DNA of 63,970 bases, from positions 1 to 63,970 of the forward strand of contig CAWEHU010000022.1 in the NCBI GenBank assembly GCA_963808965.1, given 5' to 3'. The DNA is from CAWEHU01 sp963808965. Its GTDB lineage: Bacteria > Pseudomonadota > Alphaproteobacteria > Acetobacterales > Acetobacteraceae. The translations under genes and the position numbers were made by a program. The notes under the pieces were generated by a model. That model was not told the DNA's origin. It saw only the letters and a list, made by a program, of their open reading frames with translations, and made no database searches. Positions 1-8,210 of this stretch are shown here, one piece after another (the stretch's first letter is position 1; each line of letters begins with the position of its first letter).

Positions 1-2
1 TG

Positions 3-47
3 CTTACGACCTGGGGCACCGTCATCGTTGGCCTGGTTGCGGCGTGA
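3..47 (+). CDS. C-terminal end of an upstream membrane protein (partial)
   Basis: Only the last 14 codons are inside the window. The open frame reads LTTWGTVIVGLVAA and stops with TGA at 45-47, which looks like the end of a membrane helix. The product cannot be identified from this. The next gene starts 22 bases later in the same direction, so the two could be cotranscribed. Confidence 0.35.
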   Translation, partial: LTTWGTVIVGLVAA

Positions 48-68
48 GTCGGCAGCGACAGCCGCGCG

Positions 69-742
69 ATGCAGAGTGACCTGCTCCCCGACCTCATTCA
101 GCAGTTCCTTTTCGGATTCGGGACGCTGTTCGCGATTATCAATCCCTATGGACTATCGTTCATTTTCCTCGACCGGACGCTCGCCCTCTCGGATGCTGAG
201 CGGAAGATCATGGCTAAGCGTGTGGCGGTGGCCGCTTTCTGCGTGCTCGCCGTATCGCTGCTTGCGGGACAGCCATCCTCCGCCTTTTCGGCATCTCGCT
301 TCCGGCGCTCCGGATCGGTGGCGGGCTGGTGGTGGCCGTTTCCGGGTGGATGATGCTGCACGCACCCGCGCGGCAGGAGGACCAAGCGGCGCGCTCCAGC
401 CAAGCGCTCGACACTTTGAAGAGCATGACGCTGTTTCCGCTCACGATACCGCTGACCACCGGGCCGGGGAGCATCGCCACCGCGATCGCGCTCGCCGCCA
501 ATCGGCCGCCCGAGATGCGCGGCTTCGTCCGGTCCACGATCGTTTCGCTGATCGTAACGTTAGCAGTGTCACTGACAATTCTGCACGCCTATCGCAACGC
601 CGGGAGCATGGCGCGCCTGTTCGGGCAGGAGGGCACGCAAGCCGTGACCCGGCTCTCAGCCTTCCTCCTGCTCTGCGTCGGCGTGCAAATCATGCTGACT
701 GGTGCACTGGACGGCATCCGGCCGCTGCTGGGGGCGACGTGA
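69..742 (+). pseudogene. MarC family membrane protein, frameshifted
   Basis: MarC/UPF0056 family integral membrane protein of the inner membrane; the family's transport role is unsettled. Two frames together give about 224 residues, the usual family length. The first frame, from ATG 69, has the family N-terminus with FAIINPYG. Homology jumps frame near 262-275, where ILRLFGISLPALRIGGG continues from about 275, followed by TTGPGSIATA and two more hydrophobic segments to the TGA at 740-742. A net one-base loss explains the shift. As written the gene would give only a 94-residue product. It overlaps a possible GTG start of the next gene, so the pair is probably cotranscribed. Confidence 0.8.
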
Positions 743-753
743 CGCGGAGACTG

Positions 754-2034
754 ATGGCCCCGTGGCTGATCCCGATGAGGTATATGGCGGCGACCCTCAT
801 CGCCGGCTACGTCTTGCCGCGGCTCGAGCAGGCTTTCCTGCCACGATGGGGGCACGGAATGTCGGTCGCCTCCGCACTGGCGTTCTTCTCCGCCGTTAGC
901 TCGGGGATGTTGGGGCTCATCGGGATCGTGTTCGCGATCTCCTTCGTGGTGGTGCAGTTCGGGGCTCTTGCCTACTCGCCACGGTTCGTGGCGGCGCTTG
1001 CGGGCGGACGGCTTCAATATCATTCCCTGGGCATTTTCTTCGCGACGTTCACATACGCCCTCGCCGCCTTGATCTGGACGGACCGCTACGGTTCCGGGAC
1101 CGTCCCGATGGTCTCCACGTATATGGTGGAGATCTTGTTAGTCGCCAGCATGATGGCCTTCGCCCGGCTGATCCAAAGCCTGGAAGGCCTGCGGATCCAC
1201 AACGTGCTACGACGGATTGGCGGCAAGGGCCGGGAGACGATCCGCGCCATGTTCCCCTTGATCGGCGATACAGGGCCGGAGGCGGACGACACCGTTGCGA
1301 CGCTAGATCTTGGCCGTCCGGGGCAGACGCTGGTCTACACCGGCGAGCCGAAGGTTATTACCAAATTCGACACAGCGGCGCTGGTGCGCCTCGCACAGGA
1401 GGGGGATGCGATCATCGCGCTCGAGTGTGGGGTGGGGGAAACGCTCGTGGACGAGACCATGCTGATGCGGGTCTACGGGGCGGGGCGCCCCTTGCCGAAG
1501 CGTCCGATGCTGCGAGCAGTCGGCCTTGCGGCCACGCGCACCTTCGAGCAGGACCCAAAATACGCAATCCGGCTGCTCGTCGATATCGCCATCCGGGCGC
1601 TGTCCCCCGCGATCAATGATCCGACGACGGCCGTACAGGCGCTGGACCAGATCGAGGACCTGCTGCGCCGGCTCGGTCGCAGGCAGCTCGAAGCCGGCTA
1701 TGTCCGCGATGGCACCGGCGCCGTCCGGGTGGTCGTGCCAGTGCCGCAGTGGCAGGACTACCTAGGACTGGCATTCGACGAGATTTGCCAGTTCGGCGCC
1801 ACCTCGGTCCAGATCCAGCGACGCTTGCGGGCGGTGCTGATCGGTCTGGCCGAAGACGATATGCCTCCCGCTCGGCGCGAGGCCGCACTGCGCTACCTTG
1901 AGCACGTTGACCAGGGCATCGGACGCTCGGCCTTCGACGATCTTGACCAGTTGGCGGCGCGGCAGGAGGACCGGCAAGGTCTCGGACTCTCCCGCAAGCC
2001 GCGCCCCGTGGTAGCCGCACCTCTGACGAACTGA
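754..2034 (+). CDS. DUF2254 family membrane protein
   Basis: Predicted membrane protein of the DUF2254 family (426 residues); no biochemical role is established. Four hydrophobic segments lie at about residues 8-24, 40-70, 92-108 and 117-138, followed by a long soluble part. The family signature SPAINDPTTAVQALDQI is at about residues 283-299. The ATG at 754 follows a GGAGA ribosome-binding site. An in-frame GTG at 739 that overlaps the MarC stop codon is an alternative start and would suggest translational coupling. The same frame stays open upstream to base 28, but that part overlaps MarC and shows no family similarity. Confidence 0.85.
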   Translation: MAPWLIPMRYMAATLIAGYVLPRLEQAFLPRWGHGMSVASALAFFSAVSSGMLGLIGIVFAISFVVVQFGALAYSPRFVAALAGGRLQYHSLGIFFATFTYALAALIWTDRYGSGTVPMVSTYMVEILLVASMMAFARLIQSLEGLRIHNVLRRIGGKGRETIRAMFPLIGDTGPEADDTVATLDLGRPGQTLVYTGEPKVITKFDTAALVRLAQEGDAIIALECGVGETLVDETMLMRVYGAGRPLPKRPMLRAVGLAATRTFEQDPKYAIRLLVDIAIRALSPAINDPTTAVQALDQIEDLLRRLGRRQLEAGYVRDGTGAVRVVVPVPQWQDYLGLAFDEICQFGATSVQIQRRLRAVLIGLAEDDMPPARREAALRYLEHVDQGIGRSAFDDLDQLAARQEDRQGLGLSRKPRPVVAAPLTN

Positions 2035-2044
2035 TCCCCGCGAC

Positions 2045-2191
2045 TGCCGTGGTCAGGCCGCAGAGGGGGATCAGCGCCGCTCCTCTGTGGTCGCTCAACT
2101 GTCCTTCCGTGATGCAGTGGATGGCCCCCCGGACGGCATCGCAATGTGCAGGGTTGAGGCCGTGCAGAGCTCAACCAAAGGAGGACCATCC
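2045..2191 (+). ncRNA. Candidate IS110 bridge-RNA region (left non-coding end)
   Basis: Non-coding leader between the DUF2254 stop and the IS110 transposase start. Two hairpins are readable: a 9-bp stem (2058-2066 with 2082-2090, one G-U pair) with a 15-nt loop, and a perfect 7-bp stem (GGTTGAG 2152-2158 with CTCAACC 2170-2176). Members of the IS110 subgroup are known to express a structured bridge RNA from the segment upstream of the recombinase gene. Assigning it here is inference from position and hairpins only. No loop complementarity could be tested because the right end of the element is lost. Confidence 0.35.
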
Positions 2192-3009
2192 GTGGGCGAG
2201 GTTACGACGATCGGACTGGATCTGGCTAAGCGTGTCTTTCAGGCGCACGGAGTTGATGCCGCGGGTACGGTGGTTTTGGAACGGCAGATGCGCCGCGCGG
2301 AGCTGCTGCGATTCTTCGGCAAGCTGCCGCGATGCCTAATTGGCTTGGAGGCCTGCGCCACGGCCCATTACTGGGGGCGGGAGCTGGCGGCTATCGGCCA
2401 TGAGGTGCGAGTGATTCCGCCGCATTACGTAAAGCCCTATGTTCGGCGGAACAAGTCGGATCGGGCAGATGCGGCGGCCATTTGCGAGGCGGTCGGTCGG
2501 CCGTCGATGCGGTTCGTGCCGGTCAAGAACGCCACGCAGCAGGCAGGTTTGGTGGTGCATCGGGTGCGCGATGTGCTGATACGCCAGCAGACGATGCTGA
2601 CGAACGCGTTGCGTGCGCATTTGGCGGAATTCGGGATCATCGAGCCGTGCGGACGTGATGGGCTCGGCAGGCTGATCGAGGCTGTCCAGGCAGGAGCAGG
2701 GCTGCCGGAGGTGGCGGGAGAGGCGCTGTTGTCGCTGGTGCGGCAGATTGCCTCACTCGCCGAGGAGATCAACACGCTTGATCGGCAGTTGCGGATGGCG
2801 GCGCGGGAGGAACGAAGTAGCGCGGCGGCTGCAGACGATTTCGGGGGTCGGGCCGGTCATTGCGAGCGCGTTGACAGCAACAGTGATCGATGCGCGCCTG
2901 TTTCGCAATGGCCGCGAGCTCGCTGCCTGGAGCGGCTTGACGCCCCGACAGCATTCAACTGGCGGCCGGCTCCGCCTTGGCGGGATCAGCAAACGGGGCG
3001 ACCGGTATC
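2192..3009 (+). pseudogene. IS110 family transposase, frameshifted and 3'-truncated
   Basis: Recombinase of the IS110 family, acting on DNA as a DEDD/serine enzyme. The GTG start at 2192 follows AAAGGAGGA. The N-terminal RuvC-like domain shows GLDLAKRVFQ, the acidic GLEAC and KSDRADAAAI. Near 2811 an extra A (GAGGAACGAA instead of GAGGACGAA) moves the frame. The C-terminal transposase domain continues in the other frame as RRLQTISGVGPVIASALTA and GGISKRGDRYL. Homology stops exactly at 3009, where the terminal repeat of an IS3 element begins, so the last part of the protein and the right end of the IS are missing. It cannot be active as it stands. Confidence 0.88.
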
Positions 3010-3063
3010 TGAAGTTGACCCGCCTTGGTGGAGCCCTTCAGGCTTTCGGAGGAGGAGCACTCC

Positions 3064-3387
3064 ATGCCCAAGACACGCCCGCCTTACTCGCCGGAATTCC
3101 GGCGGCAAATGGTTGATCTGGTCCACGCCGGGCGAGATCCGACCGAGCTCTCTCGTGAGTTCGAGCCTTCCGCCCAGGCGATCCGCAACTGGGTCGCCCA
3201 GGCCAACCGACAGGAGGGCCGCCGGGAGGAGAACAGTGAGGTTGTGACGTCGGCCGACCGCGAGGAGCTCGTTCGGCTGCGCCGCGAGAACAAGCAACTG
3301 CGCCTGGAGCGCGACATCCTCTCTCGAGCGGCCGCCTGGTTTGCTCGCGAGACCGGCGCGGTGCCGGCCGGGTCTTCGAGTTCATGA
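3064..3387 (+). CDS. IS3 family transposase OrfA
   Basis: Helix-turn-helix protein (107 residues) that binds the IS ends and regulates or combines with OrfB. The N-terminal IS3/IS911-type HTH includes YSPEFRRQMVDLV and ELSREFEPSAQAIRNWV. It is followed by a leucine-rich coiled coil (EELVRLRRENKQLRLERDIL) near residues 70-90. The ATG at 3064 was chosen because GGAGGAG lies just upstream; an earlier in-frame start at 3025 lies partly in the terminal repeat. Its stop overlaps the OrfB start as ATGA. Confidence 0.92.
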   Translation: MPKTRPPYSPEFRRQMVDLVHAGRDPTELSREFEPSAQAIRNWVAQANRQEGRREENSEVVTSADREELVRLRRENKQLRLERDILSRAAAWFARETGAVPAGSSSS

Positions 3388-4244
3388 GCGCGAACCAGGC
3401 CGTCTTTCCGATTGCGACCATGGCGCGCGTGCTCGGCGTGTCGGAGGCCGGCTACCATGCGTGGCGACATCGTCCGCCGTCCGCCCATGCGATCGCCGAC
3501 GCGCAGTTGCTGAAGCGGGTTCGGACCGTGCATGCGAGTTCGCGCGAGACTTATGGGGCGCCGCGCGTACATGCGCAGCTTCGGGCAGCAGGAGAGAGGC
3601 ATGGACGCAAACGCGTAGCGCGACTGATGCGCACGTCCGGGCTCATGGGTGCCAGCCGCCGCCGCGCGGGGGTGACGACCACGCGGCCCGACAAGGATGC
3701 GCGGCCGGCGCCGGATTTGGTGGATCGGAACTTCATTGCGACGCGGCCGAACCGGCTCTGGGTCGCCGACATCACCTTCGTGCCGACGGCAAGCGGCTTT
3801 CTCTACCTCGCCGTGATCCTTGACGCCTGGAGCCGCAAGATCGTCGGCTGGTCCATGGCAAACCACCTGCGCACCGAGCTGGTGCTGGACGCGTTGGAGA
3901 TGGCGATCGGTCAGCGCCGCCCTGGCGACGTCATCCACCATAGCGATCAGGGGAGCCAGTACACGTCGCTCGCGTTCGGAAAGCGCTGCCGGGAGGCGAG
4001 GGTGCGGCCTTCCATGGGCTCGGTGGGTGACGCCTACGACAACGCGATGTGTGAGAGCTTCTTCGCCACGCTTGAATGCGAGTTGCTGGATCGCCGCCGC
4101 TTCGTGTCCCTGGCTGAGGCAAAGACGGCCTGCTTCAGCTTCATCGAGGGCTGGTACAACCCCGTCCGGCTGCATTCGGCATTGGGTTATCGGTCACCCA
4201 TGGCCTTCGAAACCGCCAAGGAGCTCATCACCACGGAACCGTAA
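3384..4244 (+). CDS. IS3 family transposase OrfB (DDE integrase core)
   Basis: Catalytic transposase of the IS3 family (286 residues). An N-terminal HTH_21-like region (RVLGVSEAGYHAWRHR) precedes the rve integrase core. The catalytic triad is D129 (WVADITF), D188 (HHSDQGSQYTS) and E224 (NAMCESFF), with DD35E spacing. The start ATG overlaps the OrfA stop by 4 nt (ATGA), so it is made either by coupling or as a frameshift fusion with OrfA. The frame is full length with no lesion, unlike most IS genes in this window. Confidence 0.93.
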   Translation: MSANQAVFPIATMARVLGVSEAGYHAWRHRPPSAHAIADAQLLKRVRTVHASSRETYGAPRVHAQLRAAGERHGRKRVARLMRTSGLMGASRRRAGVTTTRPDKDARPAPDLVDRNFIATRPNRLWVADITFVPTASGFLYLAVILDAWSRKIVGWSMANHLRTELVLDALEMAIGQRRPGDVIHHSDQGSQYTSLAFGKRCREARVRPSMGSVGDAYDNAMCESFFATLECELLDRRRFVSLAEAKTACFSFIEGWYNPVRLHSALGYRSPMAFETAKELITTEP

Positions 4245-4287
4245 TCACCCAAGCCCGCCGACACTCCACCAAGGCGGGTCAACTTCA

Positions 4288-4697
4288 GTGCAGCGGCTTG
4301 GCGTGCGCCTCCATGTGCCGCCGCAACTCGTCGTAGCTGCGCGGCTTCATGCGGGCCTGCTGGTGTCGCAGGTAGGCGCTCGCCAGTTCCTGGACCTTGA
4401 TGGATTCCCGCGCCCGCTTGCGCGCCTCGGCCGGGTCGCCGCCGAGTTTGGGCTGCGCGAGCAGTTCCTGCGCCCGGCTGCGCGCCTTCGCGAACGGCAC
4501 GGTCGCCGCATCGCCGAGCGTGTGGCGCTGGGTCTCGCCCGACTTCACCCGGAGTTGGACCAACCAGGTCCGCCCGCCACCAGACCGGACGCGCAGTCCG
4601 AAGCCGGGGAGATCGCTCGCCCAGAACGTCATTTCGCTCACGCCGGTCGGTCACGCGAGGCCGGCGCGGTTCGCCCGTTCAGTTCCACAGTCGGCAT
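4288..4697 (-). pseudogene. Tyrosine integrase remnant (N-terminal Arm domain)
   Basis: Remnant of a P4-type tyrosine recombinase used by integrative elements that insert in tRNA genes. It retains the DUF4102/Arm DNA-binding domain (EMTFWASDLPGFGLRVR, QRHTLGDAATVPFAKAR) and the beginning of the core-binding domain (IKVQELASAYLRHQ). Family sequence is continuous from about 4641 down to the IS3 right end at 4287, where the catalytic domain is cut off. The likely start, ATG at 4697 (MPTVELNGRTA), is in another frame, so at least one indel is present near 4645-4670. It reads away from the proline-tRNA-like sequence at 4811-5928, as expected next to an att site. Confidence 0.75.
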
Positions 4698-4812
4698 GAA
4701 TTGTTTGACCGATTTCTTGAATTTGCACAGTCGTTTCGTAGGCGTGGCGCTGGGTAGCACATGGGTAGCAGCGGGATAGCGGCCGCACACGGCTGCATAA
4801 TGCCCGCAGCGG

Positions 4813-4831
4813 CTGCTAGACTGGGGGTCTA
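4813..4831 (+). other. Proline-tRNA-like anticodon arm
   Basis: CTAGACTGGGGGTCTAG forms a 5-bp stem with a 7-nt loop CTGGGGG, i.e. an anticodon arm with GGG (proline) anticodon. It sits directly against the IS630 left end and is separated from the T-arm fragment at 5889-5928 by that IS. No matching 5' acceptor strand is visible upstream. It is therefore read as part of a recombined attachment site, not a working tRNA gene. Confidence 0.45.
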
Positions 4832-5886
4832 GAGCGGGATGAGATCACCCTGAATTGGCTTTTTTAGGATTCCGCGACGCGGGCGCGATCTGATTCAAGA
4901 TGCTGGCTGGGCGGGAGGCCAGCATTGATGGCCCGAGCTTACTCGAATGACCTGCGCGAACGTGTGGTGGCGGCGGTAGAACTGGATGGGATGTCCTGTC
5001 GCGAGGCGGCAGCTCAGTTCAGCGTTGGCGTGAGCACCGCGATCCGGTGGTTGGCCCGATATCGCGGGAGTGGCAGCGTGGCTCCGGCCCAGATCGGCGG
5101 CTATAGGCCGAAATCGATCGCAGGCGCGCATCGAGACTGGTTGATTGAACACTGCCGGGCCAGCACTTTCACGCTGCGCGGGTTGGTGGCGGAATTGGCA
5201 GAGCGCGGGCTCAAGGTCGACTACCGCACAATGTGGAGCTTCGTGCACGCCGAGCGACTCAGCTTCAAAAAAAACCGTGCTGGCTGCCGAACAGGATCGC
5301 CCCGACGTCGCGCGCCGTCGGGCGCAGTGGCGAGCGTATCAGCCGCGGATTGACCCCGACCGCCTGGTCTTTATCGACGAGACCTGGACCAAGACCAACA
5401 TGGCGCCGCTGCGCGGCTGGGGGCCACGCGGGGCACGGCTGCGCAGCAAGGTTCCATACGGACACTGGAACACCATGACCTTCGTCGCGGCGCTGCGCCG
5501 TGACCGCATCGAGGCGCCGTGGCTGCTGGATCGGCCAATGAACGCTGACAGCTTCCGCATCTATGTCGAGCAGGTGCTCGCGCCGACCTTGCGGCCCGGC
5601 GACTTGGTCATTGCCGATAACCTTGCCAGCCACAGACGACCCGATATCCGCGCCGCCATCCGCCGCGCCGGTGCGAAGCTGTTCCTTCTGCCGAAATACT
5701 CTCCCGACCTGAACCCGATCGAACAGGTGTTTGCCAAGCTCAAGCACCTGCTGCGGAACACCGCGGCTCGGACCAAAACCGCCATGACAGAAGCCATCGG
5801 CAAACTCCTGGAAACCTTCACTTCGGACGAATGTAACAACTACTTCAAAGCCGCCGGATACGCTTCAACCTAAACCCATCCCGCTC
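4832..5886 (+). mobile_element. Complete IS630 family insertion sequence
   Basis: 1055-bp element with short terminal inverted repeats GAGCGGGATG (4832-4841) and CATCCCGCTC (5877-5886). TA dinucleotides flank it at 4830-4831 and 5887-5888, the target duplication typical of the IS630/Tc1-mariner superfamily. It carries one transposase read in two overlapping frames. It has inserted into tRNA-like att DNA. Confidence 0.9.
4928..5873 (+). CDS. IS630 family transposase (two frames, slippery A-run)
   Basis: DDE transposase of the IS630 family, about 314 residues when the two frames are joined. The first frame starts at ATG 4928 after GGGAGG and holds the HTH region (RERVVAAVELDGMSCREAA, TAIRWLARYRGSG) up to SFKK. 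An A8 run at 5267-5274 marks the shift into the second frame, which has FIDETWTKTNM (Asp near residue 150), VIADNLASHR (near 230) and SPDLNPIEQVFAKLK (Glu near 265), giving D-D-E. Many IS630 members use such a run for programmed frameshifting, so this is annotated as one gene and not as a lesion. Confidence 0.9.
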
Positions 5887-5888
5887 TA

Positions 5889-5928
5889 GCGCACTAAGTC
5901 GTGGGTTCAAATCCCGCCGCTCCGACCA
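5889..5928 (+). other. 3' end of a proline-type tRNA (T-arm, acceptor, CCA): att site copy 1
   Basis: GTGGG TTCAAAT CCCGC forms a proper T-arm, followed by acceptor strand CGCTCCG and the tail ACCA, as at the 3' end of alphaproteobacterial tRNA-Pro. The 22 bases at 5907-5928 recur exactly at 6347-6368. A full cloverleaf is not present. Integrative elements that enter tRNA genes leave exactly this kind of 3'-end duplicate, and an integrase remnant lies nearby. Confidence 0.6.
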
Positions 5929-6210
5929 TTATGGCCGCTGGCCCGCGATCAGGCTTTCCAACCGGTCCAATCGGGTATCGAGATATGCGCGCTGCTGGTC
6001 GAGCCGCGTGTCCACGTACGCCTCGAAATTGCCGATGCGGTCGACAATGATGCGTAAAACCTCACTGAGCAGATCGCGCGTAACCATCGCGCCAGCGAGT
6101 TGTCCCAGTTCCTTGCGGATCAGTTCGTTCTCCATACGCAAGGTGCGCTGCTCCGCCTGAATTGCGCGCAGTGTTGCGCCGATCCATTCCAGGCTGATTG
6201 TCTCGCTCAT
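5929..6210 (-). CDS. Small coiled-coil protein of unknown function
   Basis: 93-residue soluble protein, unrecognised beyond being similar in style to short hypothetical proteins seen in related bacteria. Almost the whole chain is predicted helix with heptads (RAIQAEQRTLRMENELIRKE, then VDTRLDQQRAYLDTRLDRLE, a near-repeat), so a coiled-coil oligomer is likely. ATG 6210 follows a strong GGAGGAAGG site. The stop codon abuts the CCA end of the tRNA fragment, so the gene sits alone between two att-like repeats. Confidence 0.72.
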   Translation of the reverse strand: MSETISLEWIGATLRAIQAEQRTLRMENELIRKELGQLAGAMVTRDLLSEVLRIIVDRIGNFEAYVDTRLDQQRAYLDTRLDRLESLIAGQRP

Positions 6211-6346
6211 CGACCGTGTCCTTCCTCCCAGAGGTACGGGTAATCGATCCTCGGGTGCGGCTCCATTCGCCGATCTCCTGCAAACCTAATTGACTTCATC
6301 CACTTTTTTGCCTTCATCCCGCAAGCTATTGACCTGGGGTTCGAAC

Positions 6347-6368
6347 TCAAATCCCGCCGCTCCGACCA
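6347..6368 (+). repeat. Second copy of the tRNA-Pro 3' end (att-like direct repeat)
   Basis: Exact 22-bp copy of 5907-5928 (last bases of the T loop through the CCA tail), 440 bp downstream in the same orientation. The preceding sequence GGGGTTCGAAC differs from copy 1, so identity begins inside the T loop, as expected of a strand-exchange core. It overlaps the last codons of the nagA-like gene on the other strand. Confidence 0.75.
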
Positions 6369-7396
6369 ATCCGCCCGCGGCGCGTGATAGACACCTCGCC
6401 GATGCGCGCCCTTAGCACTTCCAGGTCGGGCGACCAGGCGACCTCCGCATCCGGCAAAGCGAGATGGTGCGCGGCGAGCGCCGGGGCGAGACGGGCCGCC
6501 GGGATCGCGCTCGCCATCCCGATCGCGCCTGCCCGGTCCGCGATCCCCCACTCCACGACGTTGCGCACCGCTCGGTCCAGGGTCAGTGCCGATCCCGCGA
6601 GCCTCGCCGTGCCGGGCAGGCGCACTACCCCCTCCGTCGTGTGCTCGATCCACATGCCCGCGAAACGGTAGGTTCCGGGCGGGGCGGCGGCAGCCGCCGT
6701 GGCGTCGGTGACGAGCAGGCTGCGCTCCAGCCCCTTGGCGCGGATCAGCACCTTGAGGGCGTGAGGCGGAATATGCACGCCGTCGGCGATGAAACCGGCG
6801 CTCAGCCGATCCTCGGCGAGCTGCGCGATCAGCGGGTTGTCGAATTTCGGCAGGTTCGGGGCGAGCGCGTTCCCGAGATGGGTGCAAAGCGTGGCGCCGG
6901 CGTCGGCAGCCCGCCCGATATCCGCGAACCGGGCCGCCGTGTGGCCGAGCGCCACGAGACGGCCGGAGCTGCGAGCCCAGCGGATCAGCGCCTCCGCGCC
7001 GTCCAGTTCGGGGGCGAGCGTCAGGAGCAGGATCGGCCGGGCGAGGGAAGCCACGATCCGCTGGACCAGCGCGCATTCCGGCGTGGTCATGTCCTGGGCC
7101 GGATGGCAGCCGGCGTATCCCGCGCCGGGGTTCAGGAATGGGCCCTCAAGATGATAGCCCGGCACCATCAGCGGCCCGAGCCGGCTGCGCGAGACGGCCC
7201 GGTCCAGCGCCGCGAACCTATCCGCGAGCGCATCAGAGGAGGCGGTGATCACGGTCGGCAGGCAGGCCGTGACACCCGTCTCCAGCATGGCATGCAGCGC
7301 ATGATCGAGCGCGTCCAGGGTGATCGCAGGGTCGTTGAAATCGACCCCGGCGAAGCCGTTCACCTGTAAATCGAGCAGCCCCCCGCTTCTCACCAT
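6347..7396 (-). CDS. nagA: N-acetylglucosamine-6-phosphate deacetylase-like amidohydrolase
   Basis: Cytosolic metal-dependent amidohydrolase that would convert GlcNAc-6-P to glucosamine-6-P plus acetate in amino-sugar or peptidoglycan recycling. Motifs: LDLQVNGFAGVDFN at the start, HLEGPFLNP, GHTAAR, CTHLGNALAPNLPKFDNP and LVTDATAAA. The start at ATG 7396 places the family motif at residue 8; the frame is open to 7492, but that stretch shows no family sequence. At 349 residues it lacks most of the N-terminal beta-sandwich seen in E. coli NagA. The last codons (RIGRSGGI) and the stop lie inside the tRNA 3'-end repeat, so the original C-terminus was probably replaced by integration. No nagB or transport genes are adjacent. 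Confidence 0.82.
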   Translation of the reverse strand: MVRSGGLLDLQVNGFAGVDFNDPAITLDALDHALHAMLETGVTACLPTVITASSDALADRFAALDRAVSRSRLGPLMVPGYHLEGPFLNPGAGYAGCHPAQDMTTPECALVQRIVASLARPILLLTLAPELDGAEALIRWARSSGRLVALGHTAARFADIGRAADAGATLCTHLGNALAPNLPKFDNPLIAQLAEDRLSAGFIADGVHIPPHALKVLIRAKGLERSLLVTDATAAAAAPPGTYRFAGMWIEHTTEGVVRLPGTARLAGSALTLDRAVRNVVEWGIADRAGAIGMASAIPAARLAPALAAHHLALPDAEVAWSPDLEVLRARIGEVSITRRGRIGRSGGI

Positions 7397-8210
7397 GCAA
7401 GCCGGGATTTTTGATCTCCGCGCCGCCTCAGGGTCGGACGGTGCGAGACCCCTCCGCCGCGTGTCAAGCTGCGCAAAGGAAATCTGACGCACGCGTGAAG
7501 AATGGAGTTTTGCTTCTCCACAATCTGCGGTATGTGCACGCTCGCGTATAGCGTGTTGGGGACCTTGGCGTATGTCGGTATTTTTCGATCTGACTCAGCA
7601 ATCGGCGTTCACCTTGCTGCCGGCCGCGGTCGTCGTCACGCCCGACGGCCTGACCGTCACGGATGGAACAGTCGCCGGGACCAGCGTGATAAAGCCGAAC
7701 GCGGCGGCCGACCAGTTCTATGCGCGGGACGAAATGGCGTCGCTCGGCAACTCAGCCCTGTTCGTCGCGGGCTCGGATCCGACAACCGATGTAACCTTCG
7801 GCACCCAACTCTGGCAGACCGACGGCACGGCAGGCGGCACGAGCGTTGTCCTCACTCTGCCCAATAACGCGACGTATTCGGCGGATACCGGCTGGAGTGG
7901 CGATGCGGGCATATTCGACTTGACCAGCGTCGGGTCCCGCGCCGTTTTCATCTATTCCGACGGCTCCTCGTTCGATCCCGGCAGCTACGAACTGTGGAGC
8001 AGCGACGGTACGGCGGCGGGTAACTTTCCGTTTGCCGGTGGATGCGAGCTACATCGACGGCGCTGCGACGGTGGGCGGCCAGACGCTCCTGGCAACCTCG
8101 CAAGGCCTCGTCAGCACGGACGGGACCGTGGCTGGCACGAGCGTGCTCAAGACACTCGTTCCCAACGGCTACCAAATCATCGATCTGGTGCAGGTCGCCG
8201 GTGGCGCTGC

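Larger units (their letters stand above)
3010..4287 (+). mobile_element. Complete IS3 family insertion sequence
   Basis: 1278-bp element bounded by perfect 24-bp terminal inverted repeats at 3010-3033 and 4264-4287, beginning TGAAGTTGACCCGCC. It contains two overlapping intact genes (orfA and orfB). The flanks are different broken genes: an IS110 transposase on the left and an integrase on the right. No 3-bp target duplication is seen (ATC on the left, GTG on the right). It therefore probably recombined or deleted adjacent DNA after insertion. Intact ORFs and perfect repeats point to recent activity. Confidence 0.93.

Noticed and set aside
28..753. Extension of the DUF2254 protein to base 28
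   Set aside because: It overlaps MarC in another frame and has no similarity to the family; an RBS precedes ATG 754.
5889..6368. Functional tRNA-Pro gene
   Set aside because: Only the T-arm and acceptor 3' strand (copy 1) or less (copy 2) are present; no 5' acceptor strand or ordered D and anticodon arms.
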